Assembly: GCA_028694405.1 (NCBI GenBank)
Contig: JAQUTM010000102.1
Span: 1 to 7,878 of the forward strand
DNA length: 7,878 nucleotides
Direction: 5' to 3'
Origin: Oscillospiraceae bacterium
GTDB taxonomy: Bacteria; Bacillota; Clostridia; Oscillospirales; Ruminococcaceae
Shown: in pieces, positions 1-5,880 of the stretch
Numbering within the stretch: the first letter of the stretch is position 1
Layout of the letters: each line of letters starts with the position of its first letter
The notes under the pieces: generated by a model
The model's input: the letters and a program-made list of their open reading frames with translations, nothing else
The model's database searches: none
What the model was told of the DNA's origin: nothing
Position numbers and translations under genes: made by a program

Positions 1-1037
1 GCGTTAAAGTTAGAAAAAATAAAAGGCATTTTTAAAGCGGGAATATAAGTGCAGTAGCCGCCGGGGGCTTTGCCCGCCTTGCTTAATACGTCAAACAAAT
101 CTCCTGCAAACATCTCCTCAATAAAGGCAGCTGTTTCGGGGCTTAGTTCTTGATACATTTTTTTGCCGGCGGCTAAAATTTCTTCGGGTGTACCTTCGGG
201 CGCGGCATTGCCGTCTTTAAAACGAAAAATATCGTCATAAAATTTAAAATCGGTTACGCCGATACGCTCGGCGGCGGCGCGTTTTAAGCCGCATACAAAG
301 GGTACTACGCTTTCCACCACCTGTTTGCGGTAGCTTTCCACGTCGGCACGGCTATAGCCCATGCGCTTCATGCGGATATACCCCAGCGGCGTGTAGCTTT
401 CAAACCCCAAGGCCTTTGCCTGTGCGGTACGGTTTTTAACAAGCTTGTCATAAAGCGTGTCAAGTGCCTCGCGATTATCATCAAAAAATTTGCCCTCTGC
501 CTCATAGGCAGCTTTACGCACGGCACGGTCCGGGCTTTGCTTATAAAGGCTCATCTGCGGTACGGTACAAATTTTTCCTTCAAAAGGTATTTTTGCGCTT
601 GCATACAGCTTTTGATACTGTGTTTCCATGGCATTTTCCTGCTGCATAAGCGCAATAATTTCAGGGCTTGCACTTTTTACGTCCAGTTCCATCTTTTGGC
701 GTAAAAATGCGCCGTATTTTTCATCTAAAGCTTTTACATAGGCGCTTTTTAAAAAGGCACCGTACAAAGCCAGTTTTTTGTCGCTTATAACAGGACCTGC
801 CTCATCAAAAAAGTCGTTTTCAGCCTCGTAAAAGCTATCGTTTGTATTGATGGTATGTCGAATAGAAGCCAGCGTTGCAGCTGTTTCCAAGGTGGCGTTT
901 AAGGCTTGATAATCATCAAAAACTTCCAGCAGAGCAGTATCGCAGGCAGCATTTTGCGCAGCCGCAATCAACTTGTCATAGGCGGCAAGCGTATCTTCTA
1001 AATTAGGGCGTGTATAGGGTACTTCAGAAAATTTCAT
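1..1037 (-). CDS. M3-family oligoendopeptidase, N-terminal part (3' end cut by window)
   Basis: This is a cytoplasmic zinc metallopeptidase of the M3 oligoendopeptidase family, whose members cleave short peptides taken up or left by larger proteases. Seen: 345 residues from ATG at 1037, beginning MKFSEVPYTRPNLED, with a long helical N-terminal region, then ARPL-free charged helices and the segment ending GGYCTYIPALKMPFIFSNFN. In family members that GYCT...PFIFxNF stretch lies immediately before the HEAGH zinc motif, so the catalytic site should start within roughly 20 residues beyond the left edge; it is not visible here. Family members are about 550-600 residues, so about 40% is missing. The resemblance is closer to the M3 subgroup annotated 'not PepF' than to classical PepF, from memory only. 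The start is supported by AAAGGAG at 1049-1055, 11 bases upstream. The gene diverges from the ArsC-like gene and has its own TATAAT box. Family sure, substrate unknown. Confidence 0.93.
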   Translation of the reverse strand, partial: MKFSEVPYTRPNLEDTLAAYDKLIAAAQNAACDTALLEVFDDYQALNATLETAATLASIRHTINTNDSFYEAENDFFDEAGPVISDKKLALYGAFLKSAYVKALDEKYGAFLRQKMELDVKSASPEIIALMQQENAMETQYQKLYASAKIPFEGKICTVPQMSLYKQSPDRAVRKAAYEAEGKFFDDNREALDTLYDKLVKNRTAQAKALGFESYTPLGYIRMKRMGYSRADVESYRKQVVESVVPFVCGLKRAAAERIGVTDFKFYDDIFRFKDGNAAPEGTPEEILAAGKKMYQELSPETAAFIEEMFAGDLFDVLSKAGKAPGGYCTYIPALKMPFIFSNFN

Positions 1038-1090
1038 AGCAGTAAAGGCTCCTTTATAAAAGCAAAATAAATAAACAACTATTTAAACCT

Positions 1091-1119
1091 ATTATACACC
1101 AACGGTTGGGGATAATCCA
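1091..1119 (-). promoter_or_regulatory. Probable sigma-A promoter of the M3 peptidase gene
   Basis: A perfect TATAAT lies on the minus strand at 1091-1096. At 17 bases upstream is TGGATT (1114-1119), a weak match to TTGACA. The predicted transcript would start near 1084, leaving a leader of about 47 bases before the ATG at 1037. The -35 element directly abuts the -35 of the divergent gene. Confidence 0.6.
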
Positions 1120-1148
1120 TTGTGCAGTGCAATTAAGCGTGGTACAAT
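1120..1148 (+). promoter_or_regulatory. Probable sigma-A promoter of the ArsC/Spx-like gene
   Basis: TTGTGC (1120-1125) and TACAAT (1143-1148) are separated by exactly 17 bases, a good sigma-A arrangement. The transcript would begin near 1155, about 24 bases before the ATG at 1179, and includes the ribosome binding site AGAGGA at 1167-1172. Confidence 0.65.
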
Positions 1149-1178
1149 AGGATAAAACTTACAGACAGAGGAATACAC

Positions 1179-1520
1179 ATGAATATACAAATTTTTGGAA
1201 AAGCCAAATGCTTTGATACAAAAAAGGCGCAGCGATGGTTTAAAGAGCGGGGCATAAAGTTTCAGATGATAGACTTAGCACAAAAGGGCATGAGCAAAGG
1301 CGAGTATACCAGCGTAAAAAGTGCGGTGGGCGGTATGGATAATTTAATTGATACAGCCAGTAAGCACAAGGACGCCGCCCTGCTTAAATATTTAGCCACC
1401 GATGAGGCTAAGGAGGAAAAGCTGTTGGAAACCCCGCTGCTTTTTAAAACGCCCATTGTGCGCAACGGCCGTCAGGCAACGGTAGGCTATTGTCCCGAGG
1501 TTTGGGAAAAATGGGAGTAA
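1179..1520 (+). CDS. ArsC/Spx-family thioredoxin-fold protein (arsenate reductase-like), 113 aa
   Basis: This small cytoplasmic protein belongs to the ArsC/Spx/YffB family of thioredoxin-like proteins. Seen: the N-terminal strand and nucleophile Cys11 in GKAKCFDTKKAQRWFKERGI, a central helical region, the cis-proline-type KTPIVRNGR near residues 89-97, and VGYCPEVW at the end. Length (113) fits the family. Cys11 stands in a CxxT, not a CxxC, so it is not a Spx-type redox switch with two adjacent cysteines. The arginines that bind arsenate in plasmid ArsC are not evident: the usual RPSE-like stretch reads CPEV. I therefore infer a thiol reductase or regulator-like relative, not a true arsenate reductase. 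A second cysteine, Cys105, could be a resolving residue. The start has AGAGGA six bases upstream. No ars operon genes are nearby; the neighbour is a divergent M3 peptidase gene. Family likely, function unknown. Confidence 0.9.
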   Translation: MNIQIFGKAKCFDTKKAQRWFKERGIKFQMIDLAQKGMSKGEYTSVKSAVGGMDNLIDTASKHKDAALLKYLATDEAKEEKLLETPLLFKTPIVRNGRQATVGYCPEVWEKWE

Positions 1521-1539
1521 GCTGCTAAAGTATCCCTTG

Positions 1540-1564
1540 CAAAACTTTTTCAGCAACAGTTTTG
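1540..1564. repeat. Weak inverted repeat after the ArsC-like gene
   Basis: CAAAACT (1540-1546) and AGTTTTG (1558-1564) form a seven-pair, AT-rich stem with an 11-base loop, starting 20 bases after the stop of the ArsC-like gene. No T-run follows, so it is not a convincing terminator. A perfect ten-base palindrome, TGTAATTACA, lies further on at 1589-1598. I assign no function to either. Confidence 0.3.
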
Positions 1565-1642
1565 ACGCTTATAAAAAACACAAAAAGATGTAATTACAAA
1601 CAAAGCGGCAGGCACCGCGGACGCTTGCCTATAAAAAATATT

Positions 1643-1676
1643 TTAGGGTATCACCGTTTTTTCGGCGATACCCTAA
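1643..1676 (-). terminator. Rho-independent terminator of the methyltransferase gene
   Basis: TTAGGGTATC (1643-1652) pairs perfectly with GATACCCTAA (1667-1676). CCG/CGG extends the stem inside after one mismatch, and the loop is six Ts. Read on the minus strand, the stem begins eight bases after the methyltransferase stop and is followed by AATATTTTTTATA, a proper U-tract. On the plus strand the following bases (GTTTATGTT) are a poor U-tract, so it may stop the convergent ArsC-like transcript only partly. Confidence 0.85.
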
Positions 1677-1683
1677 GTTTATG

Positions 1684-2307
1684 TTATACTTCTTTTGTAA
1701 ATAAAAAAACGCCCGAACAAAACGAAACTTTATGAAATTTCACTTTAGAAAATTTTTGCTTTAAGTTTTCTAATACAGGATAAATTTCATCGTTATCCCA
1801 ACAAGCTTCATTATCAGATTTACACTTTTCAAGTTGAGCCGTTGTTTCAAAGGCAACATCGCCAATTAAAATTTTGCCCTTTGGCGATAGTATTGTCATC
1901 AAATTTTCAATAAAGGCTGCTTTTTGTAAATCATCTAAATGGTGTATTGCATAAGTGCATAGGATAAAATCAAAGTTTACGGTTTCAAATTCTTGGGGGA
2001 TACCAAACGCAAAATTGTGCTTTAATAAAATAGAATTCGGCATTTTTTCTTTGGCAATTTTTATCATTTGGTCCGAAAAATCCATGCCGTAAATAAGGTA
2101 TCCGTCGTCGTATAATTTTTTGGATAAGACAGCGGTGCCAAAACCAATGTCTAAAACTTTTGCTGTTGGTTTTGTTTTCACTTGGCTATAAATTTCATTT
2201 AAAACGTCTTTATAGCCTGCAAAGGGATAAGTGTTGGCTGTCTGCGATAAAGTAACGCTTTTATCGTAGCTATTTGCCCATAAATCAAAGCCTTTGCTGT
2301 TTAACAC
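1684..2307 (-). CDS. Class I SAM-dependent methyltransferase, YrrT-like, 207 aa
   Basis: This is a soluble Rossmann-fold methyltransferase using S-adenosylmethionine. Seen: motif I VLDIGFGTA at residues 51-59, which binds SAM; the acidic residue Asp76 in YGMDFSDQM that should contact the ribose; and the post-II stretch FDFILCTYAIHHLDD (112-126). The N-terminal FDLWANSYDKSV and the spacing resemble the Bacillus YrrT-type small methyltransferases, from memory; YrrT sits with S-adenosylhomocysteine recycling genes, which are absent here. The substrate cannot be read from the sequence. The start is GTG at 2307, chosen because AAGGAGAG (2313-2320) lies five bases upstream. The gene is AT-rich: about 34% GC over 1741-2280, against about 50% in a sample of ilvE next door. 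That suggests acquisition from a lower-GC source. It has its own strong terminator; I found no convincing promoter in the 170 bases upstream, so it may also be read through from ilvE. Confidence 0.92.
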   Translation of the reverse strand: MLNSKGFDLWANSYDKSVTLSQTANTYPFAGYKDVLNEIYSQVKTKPTAKVLDIGFGTAVLSKKLYDDGYLIYGMDFSDQMIKIAKEKMPNSILLKHNFAFGIPQEFETVNFDFILCTYAIHHLDDLQKAAFIENLMTILSPKGKILIGDVAFETTAQLEKCKSDNEACWDNDEIYPVLENLKQKFSKVKFHKVSFCSGVFLFTKEV

Positions 2308-2405
2308 AACTTCTCTCCTTTTTAATTGTAAATATTCCTTTATCCGTTTTTAACATAAAAAAGATAGCTGTAAAAAATGTAGAGGTTGCGACAAAAATTT
2401 TTTAT

Positions 2406-2425
2406 AAAGCACTGTGCCGCGCTTT
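2406..2425. repeat. Small hairpin between ilvE and the methyltransferase gene
   Basis: AAAGCAC (2406-2412) pairs with GCGCTTT (2419-2425), with one G-U pair in the minus-strand transcript and a six-base loop. On the minus strand it is followed by ATAAAAAATTTTTG, where the Ts come too late for a classic terminator. It lies downstream of ilvE and could weaken read-through into the methyltransferase gene; function unproven. Confidence 0.35.
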
Positions 2426-2443
2426 TAAAATATAAAACAGATT

Positions 2444-2480
2444 AAGCTTTTTGGGTGTGCTATGGCAGCCGCAAAAGCTT
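2444..2480 (-). terminator. Possible weak terminator of ilvE
   Basis: AAGCTTTT and AAAAGCTT form an eight-pair inverted repeat (2444-2451 with 2473-2480) whose far arm touches the ilvE stop codon. The loop is long, about 21 bases. The minus-strand bases that follow are U-rich (AATCTGTTTTATATTTT). The long loop and AT-rich stem make it a weak candidate. Confidence 0.35.
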
Positions 2481-3550
2481 TAGCAAACCTCTACAACCCA
2501 GCCCTTTGGCCCGGCAATGCGGCCCCACTGAATATCGGTTAAGGTGTCGTACAAGTGTTGGCTTAGCTTGCCGATTTTACCGCCGTTTATGGTCATAACC
2601 TTTTCGCCAACCTTTAAAGTACCCACAGGGCTGATAACGGCAGCCGTGCCTGTGCCAAATACTTCGTCCAACTGCCCTTTTTCATAGGCAGCAATTACTT
2701 CTTCAATAGAAATACGGCGCTCGTTTACGGTATAGCCCTCGCTCTCCAGTACGGCAATCATACTTTTGCGGGTAATGCCGCTTAAAATAGAGCCATTAAG
2801 CATAGGAGTGCAAATTTCGTCGCCTATTTTAAAGAAGATGTTCATGGCGCCAACTTCTTCAATGTATTTTTTCTCTATGCCGTCCAGCCACAATACTTGG
2901 CTGTAACCCTGTTTATGTGCCTCTGCGTCGGCTGCTAAGCTGCTTGCATAGTTGCCGCCTGTTTTTGCAACACCTGTGCCGCCTTTTACTGCGCGCACAT
3001 AGTTTTCTTCCACATAAATTTTTACCGGGTTTAAGCCCTCTTTATAGTAAGGGCCGCTTGGTGCACAAATAATAATAAATTTGTATTCACTGGCAGGTTT
3101 TACCCCCAGATGTGGCTCGGTTGCAATAATAAAGGGACGAATATACAGGCTGGTATTGGGGGCGCTTGGTACCCAGTCTTTATCAACCTCTACCAGTTTT
3201 TTTACCGCTTCAATGCAAAAATCTACATCTAATGCGGGAATACACAAACGCTGGTTAGAGACGTTTAAACGCTTAAAGTTTTCGTCCGGACGAAATAAAT
3301 TGATTTTGCCCTCAGCGGTGCGGTAGGCTTTCATGCCTTCAAAAACCTCTTGGCCGTAGTGCAGGCACATAGCGGCAGGGTCCAGTGCAAGGGGGGCATA
3401 GGGTACAATACGGGCATCATGCCAGCCTTGTCCCTCGGTATAGTCCATAACAAACATATGGTCGGAGTAAAAACAGCCAAAAGGCAGGTTGTTTTCGTCC
3501 TGAGGCTTTTGTTTAGGCGCTTTCGTAAGCTCTACACGAATTTGTGACAT
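2480..3550 (-). CDS. ilvE: Branched-chain amino acid aminotransferase (class IV, PLP)
   Basis: IlvE transfers the amino group between glutamate and the 2-keto acids of leucine, isoleucine and valine, the last step of their synthesis and the first of their breakdown. It is cytoplasmic and uses pyridoxal phosphate. Seen: the full 356 residues, the usual length of the eukaryote-like BCAT subgroup. GQEVFEGMKAYR lies at 66-77 and YIRPFIIATEPHLGV at 136-150. The PLP lysine is Lys196 in GGTGVAKTGGNYASSL. VLWLDG...YIEEVGAMNIFF spans 219-240, LNGSILSGITRKS 251-263, and the phosphate-binding GTGTAAVISPVG 299-310. No key residue is missing. ATG at 3550 is preceded seven bases upstream by AAGGGAAG (3558-3565). 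The gene stands alone, with no ilv or leu biosynthetic genes in view, and the leader of about 50 bases is too short for a T-box. It diverges from a DMT-family permease. Very sure of the family. Confidence 0.97.
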   Translation of the reverse strand: MSQIRVELTKAPKQKPQDENNLPFGCFYSDHMFVMDYTEGQGWHDARIVPYAPLALDPAAMCLHYGQEVFEGMKAYRTAEGKINLFRPDENFKRLNVSNQRLCIPALDVDFCIEAVKKLVEVDKDWVPSAPNTSLYIRPFIIATEPHLGVKPASEYKFIIICAPSGPYYKEGLNPVKIYVEENYVRAVKGGTGVAKTGGNYASSLAADAEAHKQGYSQVLWLDGIEKKYIEEVGAMNIFFKIGDEICTPMLNGSILSGITRKSMIAVLESEGYTVNERRISIEEVIAAYEKGQLDEVFGTGTAAVISPVGTLKVGEKVMTINGGKIGKLSQHLYDTLTDIQWGRIAGPKGWVVEVC

Positions 3551-3604
3551 AAAAACACTTCCCTTTTCTTAACAGTAAACACTTTATTTATACTTTGCTT
3601 TAGT

Positions 3605-3635
3605 ATTATAGTAGCACATTCCATAAAATTATCAA
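3605..3635 (-). promoter_or_regulatory. Probable sigma-A promoter of ilvE
   Basis: On the minus strand, TTGATA (3630-3635) and a perfect TATAAT (3605-3610) are separated by 19 bases, slightly long; an overlapping TACTAT gives 16. The transcript would start near 3598, about 48 bases before the ATG. Confidence 0.6.
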
Positions 3636-3710
3636 GAAAAAACCGTTAAAAAAAGCCATAACTTGAGGTTGTTGCCAAAAACTTAAAATTTGTTTTTACA
3701 CCGTAGACAA

Positions 3711-3728
3711 AACCTGCAAAAACAGGTT
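3711..3728. repeat. Perfect inverted repeat between ilvE and the permease gene
   Basis: AACCTG (3711-3716) and CAGGTT (3723-3728) form a perfect six-base dyad around CAAAAA. It lies in the 276-base divergent region, upstream of both predicted promoters and downstream of no gene, so a terminator role makes no sense. It could be an operator for a dimeric regulator or chance. A similar string, CCG(G)TTAAAAAAAG, occurs twice in the same region (about 3643 and 3799). Confidence 0.4.
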
Positions 3729-3772
3729 CAAGTGCAAAATAAAATATGAAGTTCATTTTTACCGTTAATTTA

Positions 3773-3781
3773 TGCTATACT
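3773..3781 (+). promoter_or_regulatory. Extended -10 promoter of the permease gene
   Basis: TGCTATACT is an extended -10 element (TGN plus TATACT at 3776-3781). The -35 region is poor, TTCATT at best, as is usual for extended -10 promoters. The transcript would begin near 3788, about 39 bases before the ATG at 3827. Confidence 0.6.
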
Positions 3782-3826
3782 GAATAATGGCTGTGTGCCG
3801 GTTAAAAAAAGATGGAGTAAAACGAA

Positions 3827-4756
3827 ATGAAACAAACAAAAACAACAAGCAGCTTAATGCTGTTACTTACAGCGCTTATTTGGGGCTCTGCATTTGTGGC
3901 ACAAAGCGCAGGTATGGCTTATGTGGGCCCTTTTACGTTTAACACCCTGCGCAATTTAATTGGCGGGTTTGTGCTAATACCCAGTATTGCTTTACTGGAC
4001 AGGTTAAACAAAAAAAGCCCCGGTATATGGGGTGACGGTGCAAAGCAAAACAAAAAAGATTTGCTTTTGGGCGGCGTATTGTGCGGGGTTGTACTTGCCG
4101 TAGCGGGCAGCCTGCAACAAATTGGCATTGTTTATACAACTGTAGGCAAGGCGGGTTTTATAACAGCCCTTTATATTATTATTGTGCCGATTTTGGGCAT
4201 TTTTTTGGGTAAAAAAGTACAGCCTATGGTGTGGGCCAGTGTAGGTATAGCAACTGTAGGTATGTATTTGCTGTGCATTACCGAGAGCTTTTCTATTAGT
4301 AAGGGAGACTTTTTTGTAGTGCTGTGCGCCTTGGCTTTTTCGGTACATATTTTAATTATAGACCATTTTACCCAAAAGGTAGACGGTGTGCGTATGTCTT
4401 GTATTCAATTTTTAGTGGCAGGCATTTTGTGTGCTTTTCCTGCTATGGCTATTGAGCAGCCCTCTTTTCCCATGATTATGGGACAAGGACCCGCCATTGT
4501 AAGCATTTTGTATGCGGGTGTTATGTCCAGCGGGGTTGCATACACATTGCAGGTGGTTGGACAAAAGGGAATAAACCCTGCGGTTGCATCGCTTATTTTA
4601 AGCTTGGAATCTGTATTTGCTGTGCTGTGCGGTTGGCTGATACTGGGCCAGCAGCTTACTGCCAGAGAGCTTTTAGGCTGCGCATTTGTATTTTGTGCCA
4701 TTATTTTAGCACAACTGCCGGATTTTTTAAAAAGCAAAAGAAAAGCTTCTCGTTAG
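3827..4756 (+). CDS. EamA/DMT-superfamily permease, ten membrane helices, 309 aa
   Basis: This inner-membrane permease belongs to the drug/metabolite transporter superfamily, whose EamA members mostly export amino acids or other small metabolites. Seen: two EamA repeats. The first (about 10-150) opens with the typical LTALIWGSAFVAQ and covers hydrophobic segments near 9-27, 36-57, 79-101, 110-127 and 133-151. The second (about 160-297) covers segments near 161-179, 190-208, 222-241, 252-274 and 281-297, with SLILSLESVFAVLCGWLILGQ as the family's conserved ninth-helix signature. The tail LKSKRKASR is positive, placing the C-terminus in the cytoplasm. Length is normal. ATG at 3827 has GGAG nine bases upstream. 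The substrate is not readable. Divergence from ilvE would fit an amino acid or keto acid exporter, but that is inference. The next gene lies 120 bases downstream on the same strand. Confidence 0.93.
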   Translation: MKQTKTTSSLMLLLTALIWGSAFVAQSAGMAYVGPFTFNTLRNLIGGFVLIPSIALLDRLNKKSPGIWGDGAKQNKKDLLLGGVLCGVVLAVAGSLQQIGIVYTTVGKAGFITALYIIIVPILGIFLGKKVQPMVWASVGIATVGMYLLCITESFSISKGDFFVVLCALAFSVHILIIDHFTQKVDGVRMSCIQFLVAGILCAFPAMAIEQPSFPMIMGQGPAIVSILYAGVMSSGVAYTLQVVGQKGINPAVASLILSLESVFAVLCGWLILGQQLTARELLGCAFVFCAIILAQLPDFLKSKRKASR

Positions 4757-4796
4757 CGGTTTATGACAGCTAAAAATTTTTGGCGGTAATTGTGGT

Positions 4797-4814
4797 TTGC
4801 CTTTAAAAAGGCAA
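4797..4814. repeat. Perfect palindrome in the leader of the toroid gene
   Basis: TTGCCTTT (4797-4804) and AAAGGCAA (4807-4814) form a perfect dyad with a two-base centre. It could be a weak terminator for the permease transcript: U-rich sequence follows, but only after about ten bases. It could instead be an operator, since TTGCCT (4797-4802) spaced 16 bases from TATTGT (4819-4824) is a possible weak promoter. The evidence does not decide between these. Confidence 0.45.
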
Positions 4815-4847
4815 GGAGTATTGTGTTTTATTTTAATTCGTACAAGG

Positions 4848-4869
4848 CTCAAGCTAGCAGCTTGGGAGG
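4848..4869 (+). promoter_or_regulatory. Hairpin overlapping the ribosome binding site of the toroid gene
   Basis: In the plus-strand RNA, CTCAAGCT (4848-4855) pairs with AGCTTGGG (4859-4866) through eight pairs, one of them G-U, around a three-base AGC loop. The GGG at 4864-4866 is the first half of the Shine-Dalgarno GGGAGG (4864-4869), which sits seven bases before TTG 4877. The hairpin would partly hide the site, so translation may be weak or conditional. Confidence 0.5.
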
Positions 4870-4876
4870 TGTTTGT

Positions 4877-5791
4877 TTGGAAATATTAAAAAAATCCCGC
4901 ATGTTTATTTACAAAAATGCAAGGCCACTGGATATGGCAAGATGGAACTATCTGTTTGAAAAAGGCGAAAAAGAAGCTGTTATTAAATATTTAAAAAGCT
5001 ATCAAAATGCCGATGGCGGATTTGCACATGCACTGGAACCCGATTGCTGGAACGAAAATACAACGCCTATGCAGACATGGGCAGCCACAAAAATAATTAA
5101 GGAAATCAATCTTCAGGATAAAACCCACCCTTTGATAACGGGGATTATTCGCTATTTAAGCTGTGCCGATAAATTTGACGGACATTGTTGGAGCGGCTTA
5201 AATAACGTGCCTACCAATAATGACTTTCCCCATGCACCGTGGTGGGCTTATGGGCAAGATAAGGAGACAAGCTATAACCCTACCGCAAGCTTGATTGGCT
5301 TTATGCTGAAATATGCCGATAAAAAATCATCTGCATACGGTTTGGCGTGCAAGCTGACACAAGAAGCTTATTTAAACTTTAAGCAGAAATTTCCCTTAGA
5401 ATCCATGCACGAGGCGGCCTGCTTTGTAGAATTGTACGAATATTTGAAAGAGTGTGAAATCGATTATCCGGTGAACTTGGCAGAATTTAAAGCTTTACTG
5501 CAACAGCAAATAAAGCAAACTATCACTTACGATACCGACTGCTGGAGTACCGCGTATATCTGTAAGCCGTCGCTGTTTATCAGCGGCAAAAAAAGTGATT
5601 TTTATTTTGGAAATGAGGATATTTGCGGTTTTGAACGTAATTTTATCAAGCAAACCCAAAACGCAGATGGAACGTGGAACATAACTTGGGAGTGGGACGC
5701 GTTTCCACAGCAATGGGCGGTCAGCAAAAATTGGTGGAAAGCGGATATTATTATCCGCAATTTAGCCTATGTAAAAGCTTTTGAAGAATGA
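4877..5791 (+). CDS. Prenyltransferase/squalene-cyclase-like alpha-alpha toroid protein, 304 aa, function unknown
   Basis: The protein looks like a small terpenoid-cyclase/prenyltransferase-fold protein, a type often left as hypothetical in Firmicutes. Seen: KSYQNADGGFAHALEPDCW (residues 40-58) and KQTQNADGTWNITWEWDAF (258-276). Both match the QxxDGxW/F repeat that caps helices in alpha-alpha toroids. Aromatic patches such as HAPWWAYG (119-126) and KNWWKAD (284-290) lie between. No signal peptide or membrane helix is visible, so it is probably cytoplasmic. It is half the size of squalene-hopene cyclases and has no DxDD cyclase acid motif (DTDCW at 219-223 is not one), so terpene cyclisation is unlikely. 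I chose TTG 4877 because GGGAGG lies seven bases upstream. Upstream in-frame GTG 4823 (AAGGAG four bases before) and TTG 4790 would add 18 or 29 poorly folded residues. ATG 4901 has no binding site. It may be co-transcribed with the permease gene. Fold likely, role unknown. Confidence 0.85.
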   Translation: MEILKKSRMFIYKNARPLDMARWNYLFEKGEKEAVIKYLKSYQNADGGFAHALEPDCWNENTTPMQTWAATKIIKEINLQDKTHPLITGIIRYLSCADKFDGHCWSGLNNVPTNNDFPHAPWWAYGQDKETSYNPTASLIGFMLKYADKKSSAYGLACKLTQEAYLNFKQKFPLESMHEAACFVELYEYLKECEIDYPVNLAEFKALLQQQIKQTITYDTDCWSTAYICKPSLFISGKKSDFYFGNEDICGFERNFIKQTQNADGTWNITWEWDAFPQQWAVSKNWWKADIIIRNLAYVKAFEE

Positions 5792-5838
5792 CAAGTATGG
5801 TTTAATTACAAAAAAGATATTCGTTTACCATAAAACAA

Positions 5839-5869
5839 AAACGGCACCGCTTTTATAGCAGTGCCGTTT
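5839..5869. terminator. Bidirectional Rho-independent terminator
   Basis: AAACGGCAC (5839-5847) pairs perfectly with GTGCCGTTT (5861-5869), with a further GC/GC pair inside the loop. On the plus strand AATTTTTTTT follows, ending the toroid gene transcript. On the minus strand TTGTTTTATGG follows the stem's own T-run, ending the S component gene whose stop lies 12 bases away. It serves both convergent genes. Confidence 0.92.
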
Positions 5870-5880
5870 AATTTTTTTTG

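Noticed and set aside
464..649. Plus-strand 61-residue frame within the M3 peptidase gene
   Set aside because: It is antisense to a clear coding region and has no start signal or recognisable product.
1521..1642. Promoter or small RNA between the ArsC-like gene and the terminator
   Set aside because: TTGACG at 1562-1567 has no -10 box at proper spacing, and the inverted repeats are short and not followed by a U-tract.
3081..3326. Plus-strand open frame inside ilvE, and similar antisense frames inside the permease, S component and DUF1836 genes
   Set aside because: They are shadows of well-supported genes: no ribosome binding site, no family resemblance, and composition that follows the opposite strand's codons.
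3551..3598. T-box or other amino acid riboswitch before ilvE
   Set aside because: The leader from the predicted start to the ATG is only about 48 bases, too short for a T-box, and no specifier or antiterminator structure is visible.
4790..4876. Longer N-terminus of the toroid protein from TTG 4790
   Set aside because: No ribosome binding site precedes it, and the added residues run through the palindrome and hairpin. TTG 4877 has GGGAGG at ideal spacing. GTG 4823 remains a weaker alternative.
5529..5570. DTDCW in the toroid protein (residues 219-223) as a DxDD class II cyclase motif
   Set aside because: The fourth position is Cys, the usual following Thr-Ala is absent, and the protein is too small for a squalene-hopene cyclase.
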